Assembly: GCA_014529385.2 (NCBI GenBank) | Contig: CM043944.1 | Location: forward strand, 81,145,884-81,209,883 | Length of the DNA: 64,000 nucleotides | Reading direction: 5' to 3' | From: Adiantum capillus-veneris | Taxonomy: Eukaryota > Streptophyta > Polypodiopsida > Polypodiales > Pteridaceae | Part shown: piece by piece, positions 49,101 to 59,811 of the stretch | How the letters are laid out: each line of letters starts with the position of its first letter | Numbering within the stretch: the stretch's first letter is position 1 | Notes under the pieces: model-generated | What the model saw: the letters and a program-made list of their open reading frames with translations, nothing else | What the model was told of the DNA's origin: nothing | The model's database searches: none | Made by a program: the position numbers and the translations under genes

Positions 49101-49955
49101 GTGCCTGTGAATCTTTATGATCATTTTGAATTTGCAGTGATTTTACTGGTGCTTCTAATGCTATGCAAAATCATCTGATTGCATTAAAAGTGACGAGTTA
49201 GATGTACTTACATCGAGATTTGCATTTCCAATTTTCTCAGTACCTTGCTTCGTAGTTGATGTATCCCTCTTGTCAGGATTTCTTGGACAATCTTCAGAAA
49301 AATGTCCACCTTTTCGTCCACAATCTGAGCAATACGCCATGACTAGTGGTATTTCAACTGGCTCTATCATGCGAAGCTCTAGCTGAGAAGTTTCAAATTC
49401 TTTGCTTGCCAAGTTGTCGGCATTTTCTTTTAAAACACTGAGCATCAAGTTGTAGACTGCTCCGTCTTGGCCTTTCTACCGTCTTTGGCTTGGTTCTCCA
49501 ATTAGACTGGCTTCTATTGGCTGATCTATTGGATCTTGCAATTCTGGTTCTCAAGTATAGATCTGAACACTGTGATCCATGTACAATGACCCTGATTGCA
49601 TATGCACTAAATGGATGCTTTGCGAACTTGTGCAGATTTCTAGATAATCACTTGGGTTGATTTTTTGAACCTATATCTGCACTTCATCTTTAAGTTTTCA
49701 ATACCTGGCTCCATTGAAGTCTGTGAGCATCTGGGAGTTCTCTGAATCTGGCTTCACTCTTATCAATAGGATCTTGGCTCCTGTGTTGATTTTACTACTC
49801 TTCAAGTATCTATGGCCTTTTGAATCTGTGTACAAGACTTTGTCTCCATTGTAGCCATACAATTGTAAAATTTGGTCGGTTGTAGTTACACATGTGCTGC
49901 CACTGCTATTGGCTTGTCCTACTGTACTTGAACTCGCGGATTGATTTGAATCCAT
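46163..49955 (-). pseudogene. Element C ORF region: same repeat-protein architecture as element E
   Basis: A minus-strand coding remnant from the Met at 49955 (MDSNQSASSSTV) to a stop at 46163, broken by many stops. The Y-x-D-x-x-[GS]-x-x-[YF] motif recurs: LYTDSKGHRY, HYVDQIGKLY, IYFDQNSRRY, LYEDHQGQKF, AYQDTHGNEY. A zinc knuckle CSDCGRKGGHFSEDC lies near 49330-49290. A retropepsin-like segment (about 47600-47310) ends PDNIIMGIPMA, the ILG position, but shows no DTG/DSG where the active site should be. The C-terminus (46800-46240) holds the W-x-P repeats: DPVWIKDKK ... GWIAS ... KEQEYYEGNRQIWVPK; RWISKNVPLRQGFYIGY then KIWLP; EIWIPK. No polymerase domains follow. Confidence 0.65.
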
Positions 49956-50179
49956 GTCGGCTTCTTCTGGGCCTTGAATAGCTTACTCTGCAATCCACCG
50001 TGATCGGTCGCTTTTCAATTTGATTGTGACAAATTTAAAACTTTTGGTCGCTCTGAGTTGGTCGTTTTGCTTGGTTTTTTTGACTGATCTGATTCGGTAT
50101 GCTCGATGTAATTTTCCCGGCTGTTCTTTTGCTTTTCTAACGCTTTCTGGCTCGTTTTGGCTTTATTGTCCTTTTTTGG

Positions 50180-50770
50180 CACTTTCGATGAGTTCCTTTT
50201 TATTTTTGCTAATTATTTGTAAAATTTTGAAATTTCTAAAATATTTTGGTCTTTTTATTATTTTTTTACGATTGTTTTTTGGAAAGTTTTGATTTTTAGG
50301 AATTTTTTGAGAATTTTAGAAATTTTTGAGGTTTTTTGAAAGATTTTATGAAATTTTTATGATTTTTCGTGACTTTTTTAATTTTCTATGATTTTTGCTC
50401 AATTATTTGTGTATTTTTTTCTTTTTTGGAGTTTTATGTGTTTTTGATGAATTTTTTATAGTGCTTGTGAGTTTTCTATGGAATTTTTGAAAGTTTTACA
50501 GATTTTCTATGAGTTTTTTATTTTATTGTGAATTTGTCTATGTGTTTTTTATTTTCCTATGGATTGTCTATGTTTTTTTCTATTTTTTGATGATTTTTTA
50601 AAACATTTTTTCTATTTTTATTTTATTTTATTTTTTAATGAGATTTTTACTTTTTTGTGGTATTTTCTTATTTTTGTGTTTGGCTTTTAAAAAATATTAT
50701 GATTTTTATTGGATTTTTTTTATTTTTATTGTTTTTATTGTGTTTTTTTGTTTTGGTTTTTTAATAAACT
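50180..50770. repeat. T-rich low-complexity block
   Basis: Roughly 600 bases dominated by T runs broken by ATTTTTG/GATTTTT phrases on the plus strand, hence A-rich in the element C transcript. It starts directly upstream of the ORF. Confidence 0.85.
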
Positions 50771-50989
50771 AAATAAATTTAAATAAACTAACCTAACTGA
50801 ACTAAGTAGCTTTAACTAACCGAGGCTAACTGTATCTAATTAACCCTACAACAACTAAACTTAACCTTACATGCATGCGGGCGTTGAAAGCAGGCAACAA
50901 CGCACGTGGGCGGGACAGCGTTGACCTGGAAAGGTGGAGCGCTGATTGCGAGCATTGATGGCGCACAGGCCATAGGCGGGGTGACGGTC

Positions 50990-50992
<3 letters not shown>

Positions 50993-51041
<49 letters not shown>

Positions 51042-51108
51042 CGCGTGGGCTGGCAGAGGCAGAGGGCGCCGACGCGTGCAGGGAACGAAGAGAGAAAAAG
51101 TGGGGAGT

Positions 51109-51168
<60 letters not shown>

Positions 51169-51384
51169 TTAGAGAGTGGAGCTAGAGAGAGAGTGGATGG
51201 GTTAGAGGGAGGAGAGAGAGAAAAAGGGAGAGAGTTCTTGGCGGCTTGTCGCACACGCCTCCTGACAGCGGCCAATCCGGAGCAAGAGAGAGAGAGAAGA
51301 GAGAGAAAGGGGAGGGAGTTAAGAGGGTGAGAGAATGAATTAAGAGGGGGAGCGAGAGAATGAGTGTGTGTGTGTGTGTGTGTG
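50993..51384. repeat. GA and GT microsatellites in the C leader
   Basis: (GA)n at 50993-51039 and 51109-51165, and (GT)n at 51364-51384, separated by GC-richer and purine-rich DNA. Overlapping Arg-Glu frames are artefacts. Confidence 0.95.
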
Positions 51385-52488
51385 CGTGTGATGGGTGGTG
51401 CATGTTCCCCCTGAAAGAGAAGAAGAAGAGGAAGAAAGTTTTAACGTCGCAGGAAATTATCCTCAGGGATCGTAAAGATCTATCCGACTTGGAGATTTTT
51501 TATGCGCCACAAAGCACGGTACCGAAGCCGAAATCCCCTTTCTTTTATTTATTATTTTCAAATTTCCACAAAATGCCAAAAATAGGCCGAAAATTAGCCG
51601 AAAACTCCAAAAATCGCCAGAAAATCCTAAAATTTGCCAGAAAAGTCCAAAACAATTCCTAGAAAATTCTAAGAATCTTAGAAAATCACCGATATTCACA
51701 ACCAAACATTTCCAATACACAAAAGCACACCGAAAATAGCAGATTTTATCGAGAACGTGATTTACGTCAAAATTGTTCACCCGGCCCCCGAAAATAGTAA
51801 AACATTGAAAACTCGACCGTGGAGGGCACAAATGCGAACAAAATGATGCCATAATTACATACACACAAAATAGCTCATAAAGATCACAAAATCCATTTTT
51901 TTAGGAATTAATAAAAAATTAATGCAAAAATTACCAAAATTTACAAACATTATCCGAAAAATAACCAAAAAAAATTCTACATATTCTCCACACATTGGAG
52001 AATAGTGCAGCCAAATAAAATTTCCAAAATCACATCAATTCAATTGCCAATAATTTTATCAATAAATTCAAGACTAGGCAATTAAACCGGCAAAATCACC
52101 GACAAAATTAAGTCAAAATTGACGCAATTAGAGTGTGTAAATCCCTATTTTAAGCACAAAAATGCATCATTAATCATTACATAGATCATTTATGCAATCA
52201 AAACATTGAACTAACCATGAAAGTCATTAGGAAAGAAATGGATTCATTTTTGGGCCTTTCAACTCTAGTGAGAGAATGCTCCTTAGCCAATAGGAAGAAG
52301 ATTAACGTTACGTTGAAAAAACATTTTTTCTCATTTTGAAAATGTCCATGAAAAACATTTTGGTGAAATTGTCACTATCATGAGAAAAGTAAGGTGCTTG
52401 ATAATGACATCTGGCACAAGCACCGAACGCCTTTTTATGAGCCGTTGTTGCTATCCTATAAAGTGAAGTACTTGTACTTGTGCATCTC

Positions 52489-52996
52489 GCACAAGTATCA
52501 ATCACCTTTTTATGAAGTACTCGCAATTTAAATTTGAACAGATTGTACTTGATAGTGATTGATAGGTACTATTTAAGACTATGAAGGAGTCAGAACCAAG
52601 CGAATAGGGAAGCTTGAGGGATCTCAAGGGCCTCTATTCTCTTGGTACTGACCTCATGAGGCCCTAGGCTTAAAAATGTTATATCTTGAGCTAGAGGCGT
52701 CAGATTTCAGTGTTTTAAAGAGCTATCCTATGGTTTTTGGACGTTTCGGACGCTCCGAAAACCATAGGATAGCTCTTTAAAACACTGAAATCTGACGCCT
52801 CTAGCTCAAGATATAACATTTTTAAGCCTAGGGCCTCATAAGGTCAGAACCAAGCGAATAGAGGTCCCAGATACCCCTCAAGCGCCCCTATTCGCTTGGT
52901 TTTGAATCCTTCATAGTCTTAAATAGTACCTATCAAGTACAATCTTTTCGCATTTAAATTGCGAGTACTTCATAAAAAGGTGATTTATACTTGTGC
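52489..52996. repeat. Long inverted repeat (foldback) of about 0.5 kb
   Basis: The inner arms 52656-52740 and 52755-52839 are complementary at 84 of 85 positions around a 14-base loop. Outward to 52489 and 52996 the complementarity continues imperfectly with small gaps, giving arms of about 250 bases. A transcript would fold into one long hairpin. The two arms give mirror-image ORFs that start with the same MRVLHKKVI, which independently confirms the symmetry. It could be a MITE/foldback transposon or a hairpin-RNA source. Confidence 0.93.
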
Positions 52997-54115
52997 CTCT
53001 ATTCCGTGGCATTATTTTTGTATTTTGAAAACAAATCTTATGTGTTTTCTCTCATCGCACATCACATCACTCATTAAGATTCACAGACATGGAATTTTGT
53101 GTACACTTAAGTTGGGCTCTCGAAAAGCATTTTGTACGAGCATGCATTTAAGTGATTGAGCAAACTTTTACGTATGTACTATGAGAAATAGAATTCCAAA
53201 AAAAAACTTTTGCATTTTTCATAATTACCTCTCTCTATGCTAAGTTGGCGTTTCTTACAGGGCCCAAAATTGAGTCCAAGTTTCTCCTAATATAAACACT
53301 TTTTTAGGCACACAGACACTAAAAAAATTGGCATTTTTTACCAATCTTTAGGTGCGCACACAAAAGGGTTAAAGTTGTCGGATTTGCAATGTGATTTCAC
53401 AAATCATTAGTTGGGCATGAGCACAACACACATCAATCATCACAATTGAAAAATCATAACGCACACATTGATTTCTAGGTGCTCAAACATGGGCAAAATA
53501 GTGCACACACACCTAAAATTAGCATACACACACTCAATTAGAATGCACACACACTTGATTTAAGTGCACACACACTTGCAATTGACCATCCAAGCATGCA
53601 ATTAACTCAATTAGGCACCCAATTAGCAATACACATTCATCAATTAGCAATTAAAACTTGTCAAATTCATATGCCAATCAATTCTTAAAAATTTCGGCAT
53701 TACGACGGCATGAAATGAATAATCGCAAAATTTTCAATCCATAACATCAACATAGCATAGCATTACATTGCATCATGGTGGGATTTCTACACAATTCTAC
53801 ACATCCTTAGATTTTAGGGAGGTTGAGAATACGACCTTAATTACCTTTCCGTTGAAGATCAATTGAATGGTTGAATGCTTCAATCCTTCATAGCAAATTA
53901 GTAAGTTAGCAAAAATTAGTCAAATAAGCAAGGGGTTGGTGAGAAATTAGAGTGTGTAAACACACAATTGGCAAGATATGGTAACACATTAGAGAATTAT
54001 GAATACACTGCTTCATGCACACACATTCAAAATCCACAAAAAACATAAACACACAAGTGAAATTAGTGAGGGAACGCATTCGTTTATGCCACAATTACAC
54101 TAGCGTAGGCCATCG

Positions 54116-54133
54116 TCCCCGGCAACGGCACCA
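54116..54133 (-). other. Primer-binding site of element C
   Basis: On the minus strand TGGTGCCGTTGCCGGGGA, two bases after the 5' LTR end; near-identical in type to the PBS of element F. Confidence 0.8.
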
Positions 54134-54135
54134 AA

Positions 54136-54691
54136 TGTCGGGGGCTCCATCGTTGCAATAGCTCCAATGACCAACAAAATTGTCAATATGGAGGGATGAG
54201 CTACCCGGTTAGAGCATGTGAGATTCCCGGCCTATGAGGAGCTAAGAGACAATGAAGGGCAATCTCCATATCCACTTCTCTCCACCTCCAATCAACCCAA
54301 TCACACACACTACGATTTCAAGACGCACACAACACTAATCCTATCATACAACACACTAATCACAAGCACACACACATAGATCTATCGAGCACCACACTCC
54401 AATCAAACCTACATGCACACACAAGAAAAAGAGGGCAATCACACAAGATTAGAGAGGGATTAACCACTAATTAGTTAAGATCTAGCTAATCTAAGCATCA
54501 TAGGCAATCATAAGAAGCATGAGAGAGGCATAGTGAAAGAGAATAAATCATTGATTGGTGTTAATCAAGTGTCATGAGCAAGAACAAGCTCAAGGACTCC
54601 ATAGCCACACACATCAAGAGCTCTCACAAAAGAGTACTCTCAACAAATGAGCTTGAGAACCCTAATTTATTTTACTCACTAACTTATATAC
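54136..54691 (-). mobile_element. 5' LTR of element C, inner part
   Basis: Matches 44079-44700 apart from a deletion near the start. It is cut at 54691 by element D. Confidence 0.88.
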
Positions 54692-57281
54692 TGAGGCGAT
54701 CCGAGGCGGGCAACAAGAAGAGTGGCCTCTAAGCACCCTTCAAGGCTCCCGTGCTGCTCAATTGGGTTGGGGTTGGAAAAAAAAACAAACACACACACAA
54801 ACCCACAACCTAACCCTACACAAATTTCGGGCACCACCTAGTTTTGGATGCGAGCTAGGACGCGTAGAGAGAGAGAGAGAGTGAGAGAGAGAGAGAGAGA
54901 TAGTGCTCGGGCTGCTTTGAAATGTATCGGCCGTGATCAAGCAAACACAATTATATATGTAAGAAAGAGAGAGAAGGGGGAGGGGATGCTTGTTGCCTTA
55001 ATACCTTCTTACAAATCTGTCACGACCAAACAAAGTGAGATTAGTATTTGTTCAACATAGCTTGAGTAAATTACACCACAACACATCACAAGAAAAGCCA
55101 CCCCAATCTCTGTCTTAAGGCCAGGGGAGTCCTCCCCACCCTGTTGCCCTCTTACAATATGTGGAATTTATGGTTGAATTGATGACAACACCTAGAGACA
55201 AGCTATCAAGAACTTAAAAAAAACACCAAGACATTTACACATCATTGTTGTCCATTACTTTACGTTGGAAGAGAGACAAAGTATCCAAGATTAGTCCAAA
55301 TCCACCCTCCTTGATTCAGCAAATGTTGGGCTTACACTAGTAGGAGAAATGATAGATTTCCTACTCTTAATTAAATGATCACTCTCTCTTACAATGGTAT
55401 AGAGTTCCCTTGCTAATCACACCCAATACAACACATGCATATGCATAAGACAATGAGCTTCCACTCAGGAGCTCCTTCTATAGAGGTTGATCTTGGCTTC
55501 TCAAGCTATAGCATAGTGCTCTTGCTTATGGCTCCCCCATTTGTGCTAGCCACACCCTCCTTTTATAGCAATTTTGAGGGCTATAATTGTTACTCCTCTA
55601 ACCATGGTTGGGTTAGATTTTCAGCACTTATCTAATTTCTTTTGCTTGGAATTATCAAGAAGTTGGTGTGGATAGATGAAGAAGAGAGAAGTGGAGGTAA
55701 TAGGACTTTTCATAATAGGTTAGTGTTAATAAATTAGTAGAGTTAGTATTTTTATTGATTTACAAGTGGAATTGGATATTTACAATGGGAGTATCCATGT
55801 AGGATACAAATAAGGAAGAAAAAACTCTTAAGGTAAGAAAATATGGATTTCTTACAATGTTGATGCTCCAAGTGTCTTGAGTAGGGTCAATTTTGATGCT
55901 TGTTGACGGTCCACTAGCTTTGACGGTACGTTTTTTCTCCACTCTTGACCTTCCTTGGGAGCCAAGGTAAGTGAACATGAGTAATCAATCACCATGATGT
56001 TGTCTTTCAAGAGAAGAGGCTGAATTTTGTGGTTTTTTGATAGATATGGATAATATGGATGAGGAAAAATGAGACTAGGTGGTCAATTTTGGAATGGAAG
56101 TGTGTGTAGGAGACATGAGTTCACCATGGTTTCTCTTATTCTCCAAGGTTGAGAAGAAGGTAAGTAGAGTGCAGAGAGGAGTGGTGAGAGAGGTGGGGAT
56201 AATGAGTGGAGAGGTGTGTGTGAAAGAGGAAAATGATAAAGTAGAAGAGGGAGTGTGGCTGCATAGCTTGGGCAAACTGGGATCCACCAATAAAATCATA
56301 GCTCAGAGCTCGTAGCTCAAAAAAATATGAAAACAATTTAGATGAAAGTTCAGCTCACGAGCTACAACTTTTGTTTGTATCACCTTTTCAAATTCGTGGA
56401 TCATGTAATCTTTAAAAATTCAGCAAAACCGACTATTGTTTCGACTGCACAAAGTCCTTGTGAGGTCCTTCTTTGGATGATTCGTTTGAATACCTCCAAG
56501 AGTGAGCCCCCCATGGTGCATGCATGCATTCCACATACCCTTGACCTTATTTGGTAGGTCTATAATTGAAGATATTCTTGAGATCATGATATAAATGAAT
56601 AATACAACTAAGGAAATCAAATATTGAGGGGTCTAGAAAATATATATACATGTCAAATATAAATAATATAGGTGGAAAAAGTATAAAGGGATCAAAATAA
56701 ATCTCTCTCATTATAAGTCTACCATAAAAAGATGAATATTTTTTGTGGTCTAATTTATGAGAGTAATAGAGAATAGATGTAGGAAGGAAAAAATCACAAT
56801 AGTGAAAAAATATACACATAAATAGAACTAGTTTTTTTGGATTTTTACTGGGATAGAGTTACACCAAAAATAAGAGAAGCTTGCATGGAAATTATTTTTA
56901 TATGGAATAAATAGTATGCAAAATGGTAAGAAAAAAATATGGTAATGGTGAGTCAATGTACATAGCATAAATAACACACCATAGGTAGAAATATTTAAAT
57001 AAATACCAAAATAATTATGAAAAATCCTTTTATTTAGGCCCTATATAGAATGAAATATTTACACACAAATGGGTCATAATATACTTATTTTTTTTATTTT
57101 TTTGGCTCAACTAGCCCAGTGACTAGCTAATTACGGGTTTTTAAGAAGATATGGGAAAAGTCCCCTAACTCACACACGCCTATGTACAGTGAAATGGTAG
57201 GGATAACCAAAATGTTTGAGTGATTTGATAGGGTGAGGTAGCTTACTATGGCAATTATTGAAAGCCGAAAAACGGCTATCA
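54692..57281 (-). mobile_element. 3' LTR of element D
   Basis: On the minus strand TGATAGCCGTTTTTCGGC...GATCGCCTCA, 2590 bases. It contains a GA-rich run near 54867-54901. Short ORFs inside are repeated in both LTRs and have no motif. Confidence 0.9.
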
Positions 57282-59503
57282 TTAGCCCCCCCCTTAGATA
57301 ATGGTACATTCATGTACCATTTATCCGACCATACAACATGTAGATTGTGTAACCTCTGTCTTTGTCTGCTCCCATCTTTGAAGAACCTTTGTTGTATGAT
57401 TAAAAAACCTTGTGTGATATGAAAGGTTCTCAGAGCCAATAGCAGGATGTAATGAACTGACTGAGTAAACCTCCTCCATTGAGAAAGTTTCCATAAGCAC
57501 CTCCCAGGATCAAAGATCTTGAAATATCTTTCCCAAAGAGAGATATATGGTATGGAATCACTTACTAATTTTGGTTGAAGAAACTTGTAGATTGTATTGT
57601 TGTCCATCATTGCATCTATCACTATGAATGTGATATAAAAGATTGGTTGCTCTTCCTCCTGTGTAAAGTTGATGTATCTGCTACGATCTTCAAGAGCTTG
57701 TATGAGCAAATTCCTAAACTGTAGCTCATAAAATTCATTCAACTTGGGTAGGCTCATCAAGTCAAAAATTATATGACCTTCATGATTTATGAAAGCTTGA
57801 TTCATACTTCCAACCGCTATTGGAAGATATTGCAAATAGTTTACCACATAAGTAGATAATAGACGAAGGTTTCTATTGCTTCCAACACATTGGAAGAGAA
57901 TAGATGTTGGTAACGATTGATGAAATATCCACATGTAGCAATCAACAAGTTTTTCATCTATGATGAAGACCAGAAGCATCACAATGTGCGACCTCCATAC
58001 ACCAAAGAACCAAATGAAGAAGGGTTGGAAACATCCGTTCATCACCAAGTATTCATGTCCTCTTCCACTTAAGAAGGTATGGTGCCCCCGATGAAAGGTA
58101 TATATGAAGAGGGGAGAAGTTGACTTTGAAGAGGTGAAACCCAATGTGAAGATGATTGGGGCTTCAAAAGCTTGGATTTTCTTGCTAAGAGAATGTCCCA
58201 TGAATGGAGAGCCACCCACTAAAACACCATTGGAGAGAATGATACCCTTCTGATAGTTTACTTTTATGATTTTATTTTTTACTACTCTCCCATGTTCTTC
58301 ATCCCCTTCTAAGCCCCCCCTTTGGCAAGGTTGTAACTCCTCACATTGTACCACCTCAAAGGTTGATGGATTACTATTTGATTTTGTGAAAACTTTGGCT
58401 TCCTCCATGCTTAACATACATGGGTCATACCAATGTTTTTCAACCTCCTCAAACACTGCTTGAAGATTATCCTCACATGGATTCAACTCACACTCTTCTA
58501 CTTTGTTTTGGAGTTGGCATTCCATGTACACAATCATCTCTTTATGATCAATGTGTTCTATGATCTCCCTACCTATGATTTCATCTTCTTCTTCACTCAC
58601 TTCTTTTAGCCAAGATACACTCTCAGAACATTCCATAAGATCAAGGCTACCTTCAAGGTCTTCATTCTCCGTAGAGTCATGTTGCACAAAAGCTTCGTCT
58701 GCTCGGACTAGAAATTGATCCTCCTCCAAAAGGTTGGATGTATCCATTATTGAATCATCAATTCCATTTGAGATATCTTGTGTCGATTTTTGCATGCTTG
58801 TGATAAAGGTAGAAGAACGAGATTCCACATTTGAATCTTGGCCACATACTTTAGCACTTGAATAATCAGTTGGCATGTAAGTAACTTCTTCAAAATTTGT
58901 TGGAGTAGAACGAGACAAGTATGGCAAAGGAGATGACTCCTTGATAGAAACACTTTCATGATGGTTGGTTCTTCCAGCATGATGGAAACCATTTTTGATG
59001 TAGAAGTACTTGTGAAACTTTCTTCGGACAGTAGTGACCGCTTCTTCAAAGGTAGAGGGTCCACTACAAGTAACCTTAGTCTTTAGGAAAGGAGACAAAC
59101 CCGAAATAAATTGCTCCATTTTTACATAATCTGGAAATGTAGAACTAAACCCATATTCTCCCCATTGACGAGAAAAAATATCCTCATAAGCATAGTAGTC
59201 TTCACCATGTTGTTGAAGTCTCCCTAATGAAGCCCATGCTTTCTCCGTTGTTGGAAATTTAGAGAATCTGGTCTTCAAAGCTTTGGAAATTTTGGTATAC
59301 CCATCTTCAATCTGAGAAGACATACTCCAAAACCATTGCTCAGCGTTGCCTCTAAGGCATAGCAATAGAAAATCCCCTTTTTCAATGTCATCCCTTTTGC
59401 CAAGGATACGACAAACCATTCTAAAATCAGCAAGAAAATCATCAACATCTTCTTCTAGATTTCCCAAGAAGATTGGGATATCATCAAAGGTATAGCGTGT
59501 CAT
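57170..59503 (-). CDS. gag: Element D gag-fusion protein, 777 codons
   Basis: An uninterrupted frame from the Met at 59503 (MTRYTFDDIPIFLGN). Residues 1-200 match a Ty3-type capsid: FLADFRMVCRIL, LLCLRGNAEQWFW, LKTRFSKF, EQFISGLSPFLKTKV. Residues about 200-420 form an acidic, Ser/Glu-rich linker. Residues about 430-740 are a second region rich in aromatic and hydrophobic residues (GGSPFMGHSLSKK, FFGVWRSHIVMLLVFIID, YLQYLPIAVGS, YITFIVIDAMMDNNTIYKFL) that I cannot assign to protease, polymerase, integrase or a known envelope. There is no zinc knuckle and no D[ST]G. The last about 37 codons read into the LTR, so the natural stop lies in U3. Likely role: particle protein of a non-autonomous element. 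Confidence 0.75.
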   Translation of the reverse strand: MTRYTFDDIPIFLGNLEEDVDDFLADFRMVCRILGKRDDIEKGDFLLLCLRGNAEQWFWSMSSQIEDGYTKISKALKTRFSKFPTTEKAWASLGRLQQHGEDYYAYEDIFSRQWGEYGFSSTFPDYVKMEQFISGLSPFLKTKVTCSGPSTFEEAVTTVRRKFHKYFYIKNGFHHAGRTNHHESVSIKESSPLPYLSRSTPTNFEEVTYMPTDYSSAKVCGQDSNVESRSSTFITSMQKSTQDISNGIDDSIMDTSNLLEEDQFLVRADEAFVQHDSTENEDLEGSLDLMECSESVSWLKEVSEEEDEIIGREIIEHIDHKEMIVYMECQLQNKVEECELNPCEDNLQAVFEEVEKHWYDPCMLSMEEAKVFTKSNSNPSTFEVVQCEELQPCQRGGLEGDEEHGRVVKNKIIKVNYQKGIILSNGVLVGGSPFMGHSLSKKIQAFEAPIIFTLGFTSSKSTSPLFIYTFHRGHHTFLSGRGHEYLVMNGCFQPFFIWFFGVWRSHIVMLLVFIIDEKLVDCYMWIFHQSLPTSILFQCVGSNRNLRLLSTYVVNYLQYLPIAVGSMNQAFINHEGHIIFDLMSLPKLNEFYELQFRNLLIQALEDRSRYINFTQEEEQPIFYITFIVIDAMMDNNTIYKFLQPKLVSDSIPYISLWERYFKIFDPGRCLWKLSQWRRFTQSVHYILLLALRTFHITQGFLIIQQRFFKDGSRQRQRLHNLHVVWSDKWYMNVPLSKGGANDSRFSAFNNCHSKLPHPIKSLKHFGYPYHFTVHRRV
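57286..57296 (-). other. Polypurine tract of element D
   Basis: On the minus strand TAAGGGGGGGG, four bases before the LTR start. Confidence 0.75.
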
Positions 59504-59792
59504 AGTCTCTCAATGCTAGAACCACACAAAGATTAGTTCCAAACAATCATTTTCTCTCATGACATCCACTAACTACACAAAGTTTTGAAAGGTCTCAGGA
59601 ATTCTAGATTCTTATGGGAAAATGTTTTTTTCCTTTCTTATGTTATGCTAATCCAAACCATATTCTAGATCAATTTTTGTTGCATTGAAATTAAACTCAG
59701 TCATGCAAGTTTTCATGATTCATATAATCTTCTTGATTATGCTAAATTCAAGCATTCATGCAATACAACAACAATAAGCACAAAGTCAGTTC
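59504..59792 (-). other. 5' leader of element D
   Basis: Short non-coding leader between PBS and start codon. Confidence 0.6.
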
Positions 59793-59810
59793 CTCAGTGG
59801 AGGCACCAAT
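59793..59810 (-). other. Primer-binding-like site of element D
   Basis: On the minus strand TTGGTGCCTCCACTGAGG lies directly inside the 5' LTR end. A PBS by position and TGG start; the tRNA is not identified. Confidence 0.6.
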
Positions 59811-59811
59811 T

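Larger units (their letters stand above)
49956..54115 (-). other. 5' leader of element C, without genes
   Basis: A 4.2-kb leader between PBS and ORF. Notable parts, listed separately, are a T-rich block, two GA tracts and a GT tract, and a 0.5-kb foldback. The remainder (51.4-52.3 and 53.0-54.1 kb) is AT- or CA-rich, with no reading frame carrying a motif. Confidence 0.6.

Noticed and set aside
58000-58200. Envelope protein in the element D C-terminus
   Set aside because: One hydrophobic stretch is present, but there is no signal peptide, cleavage site or paired membrane-anchor arrangement.
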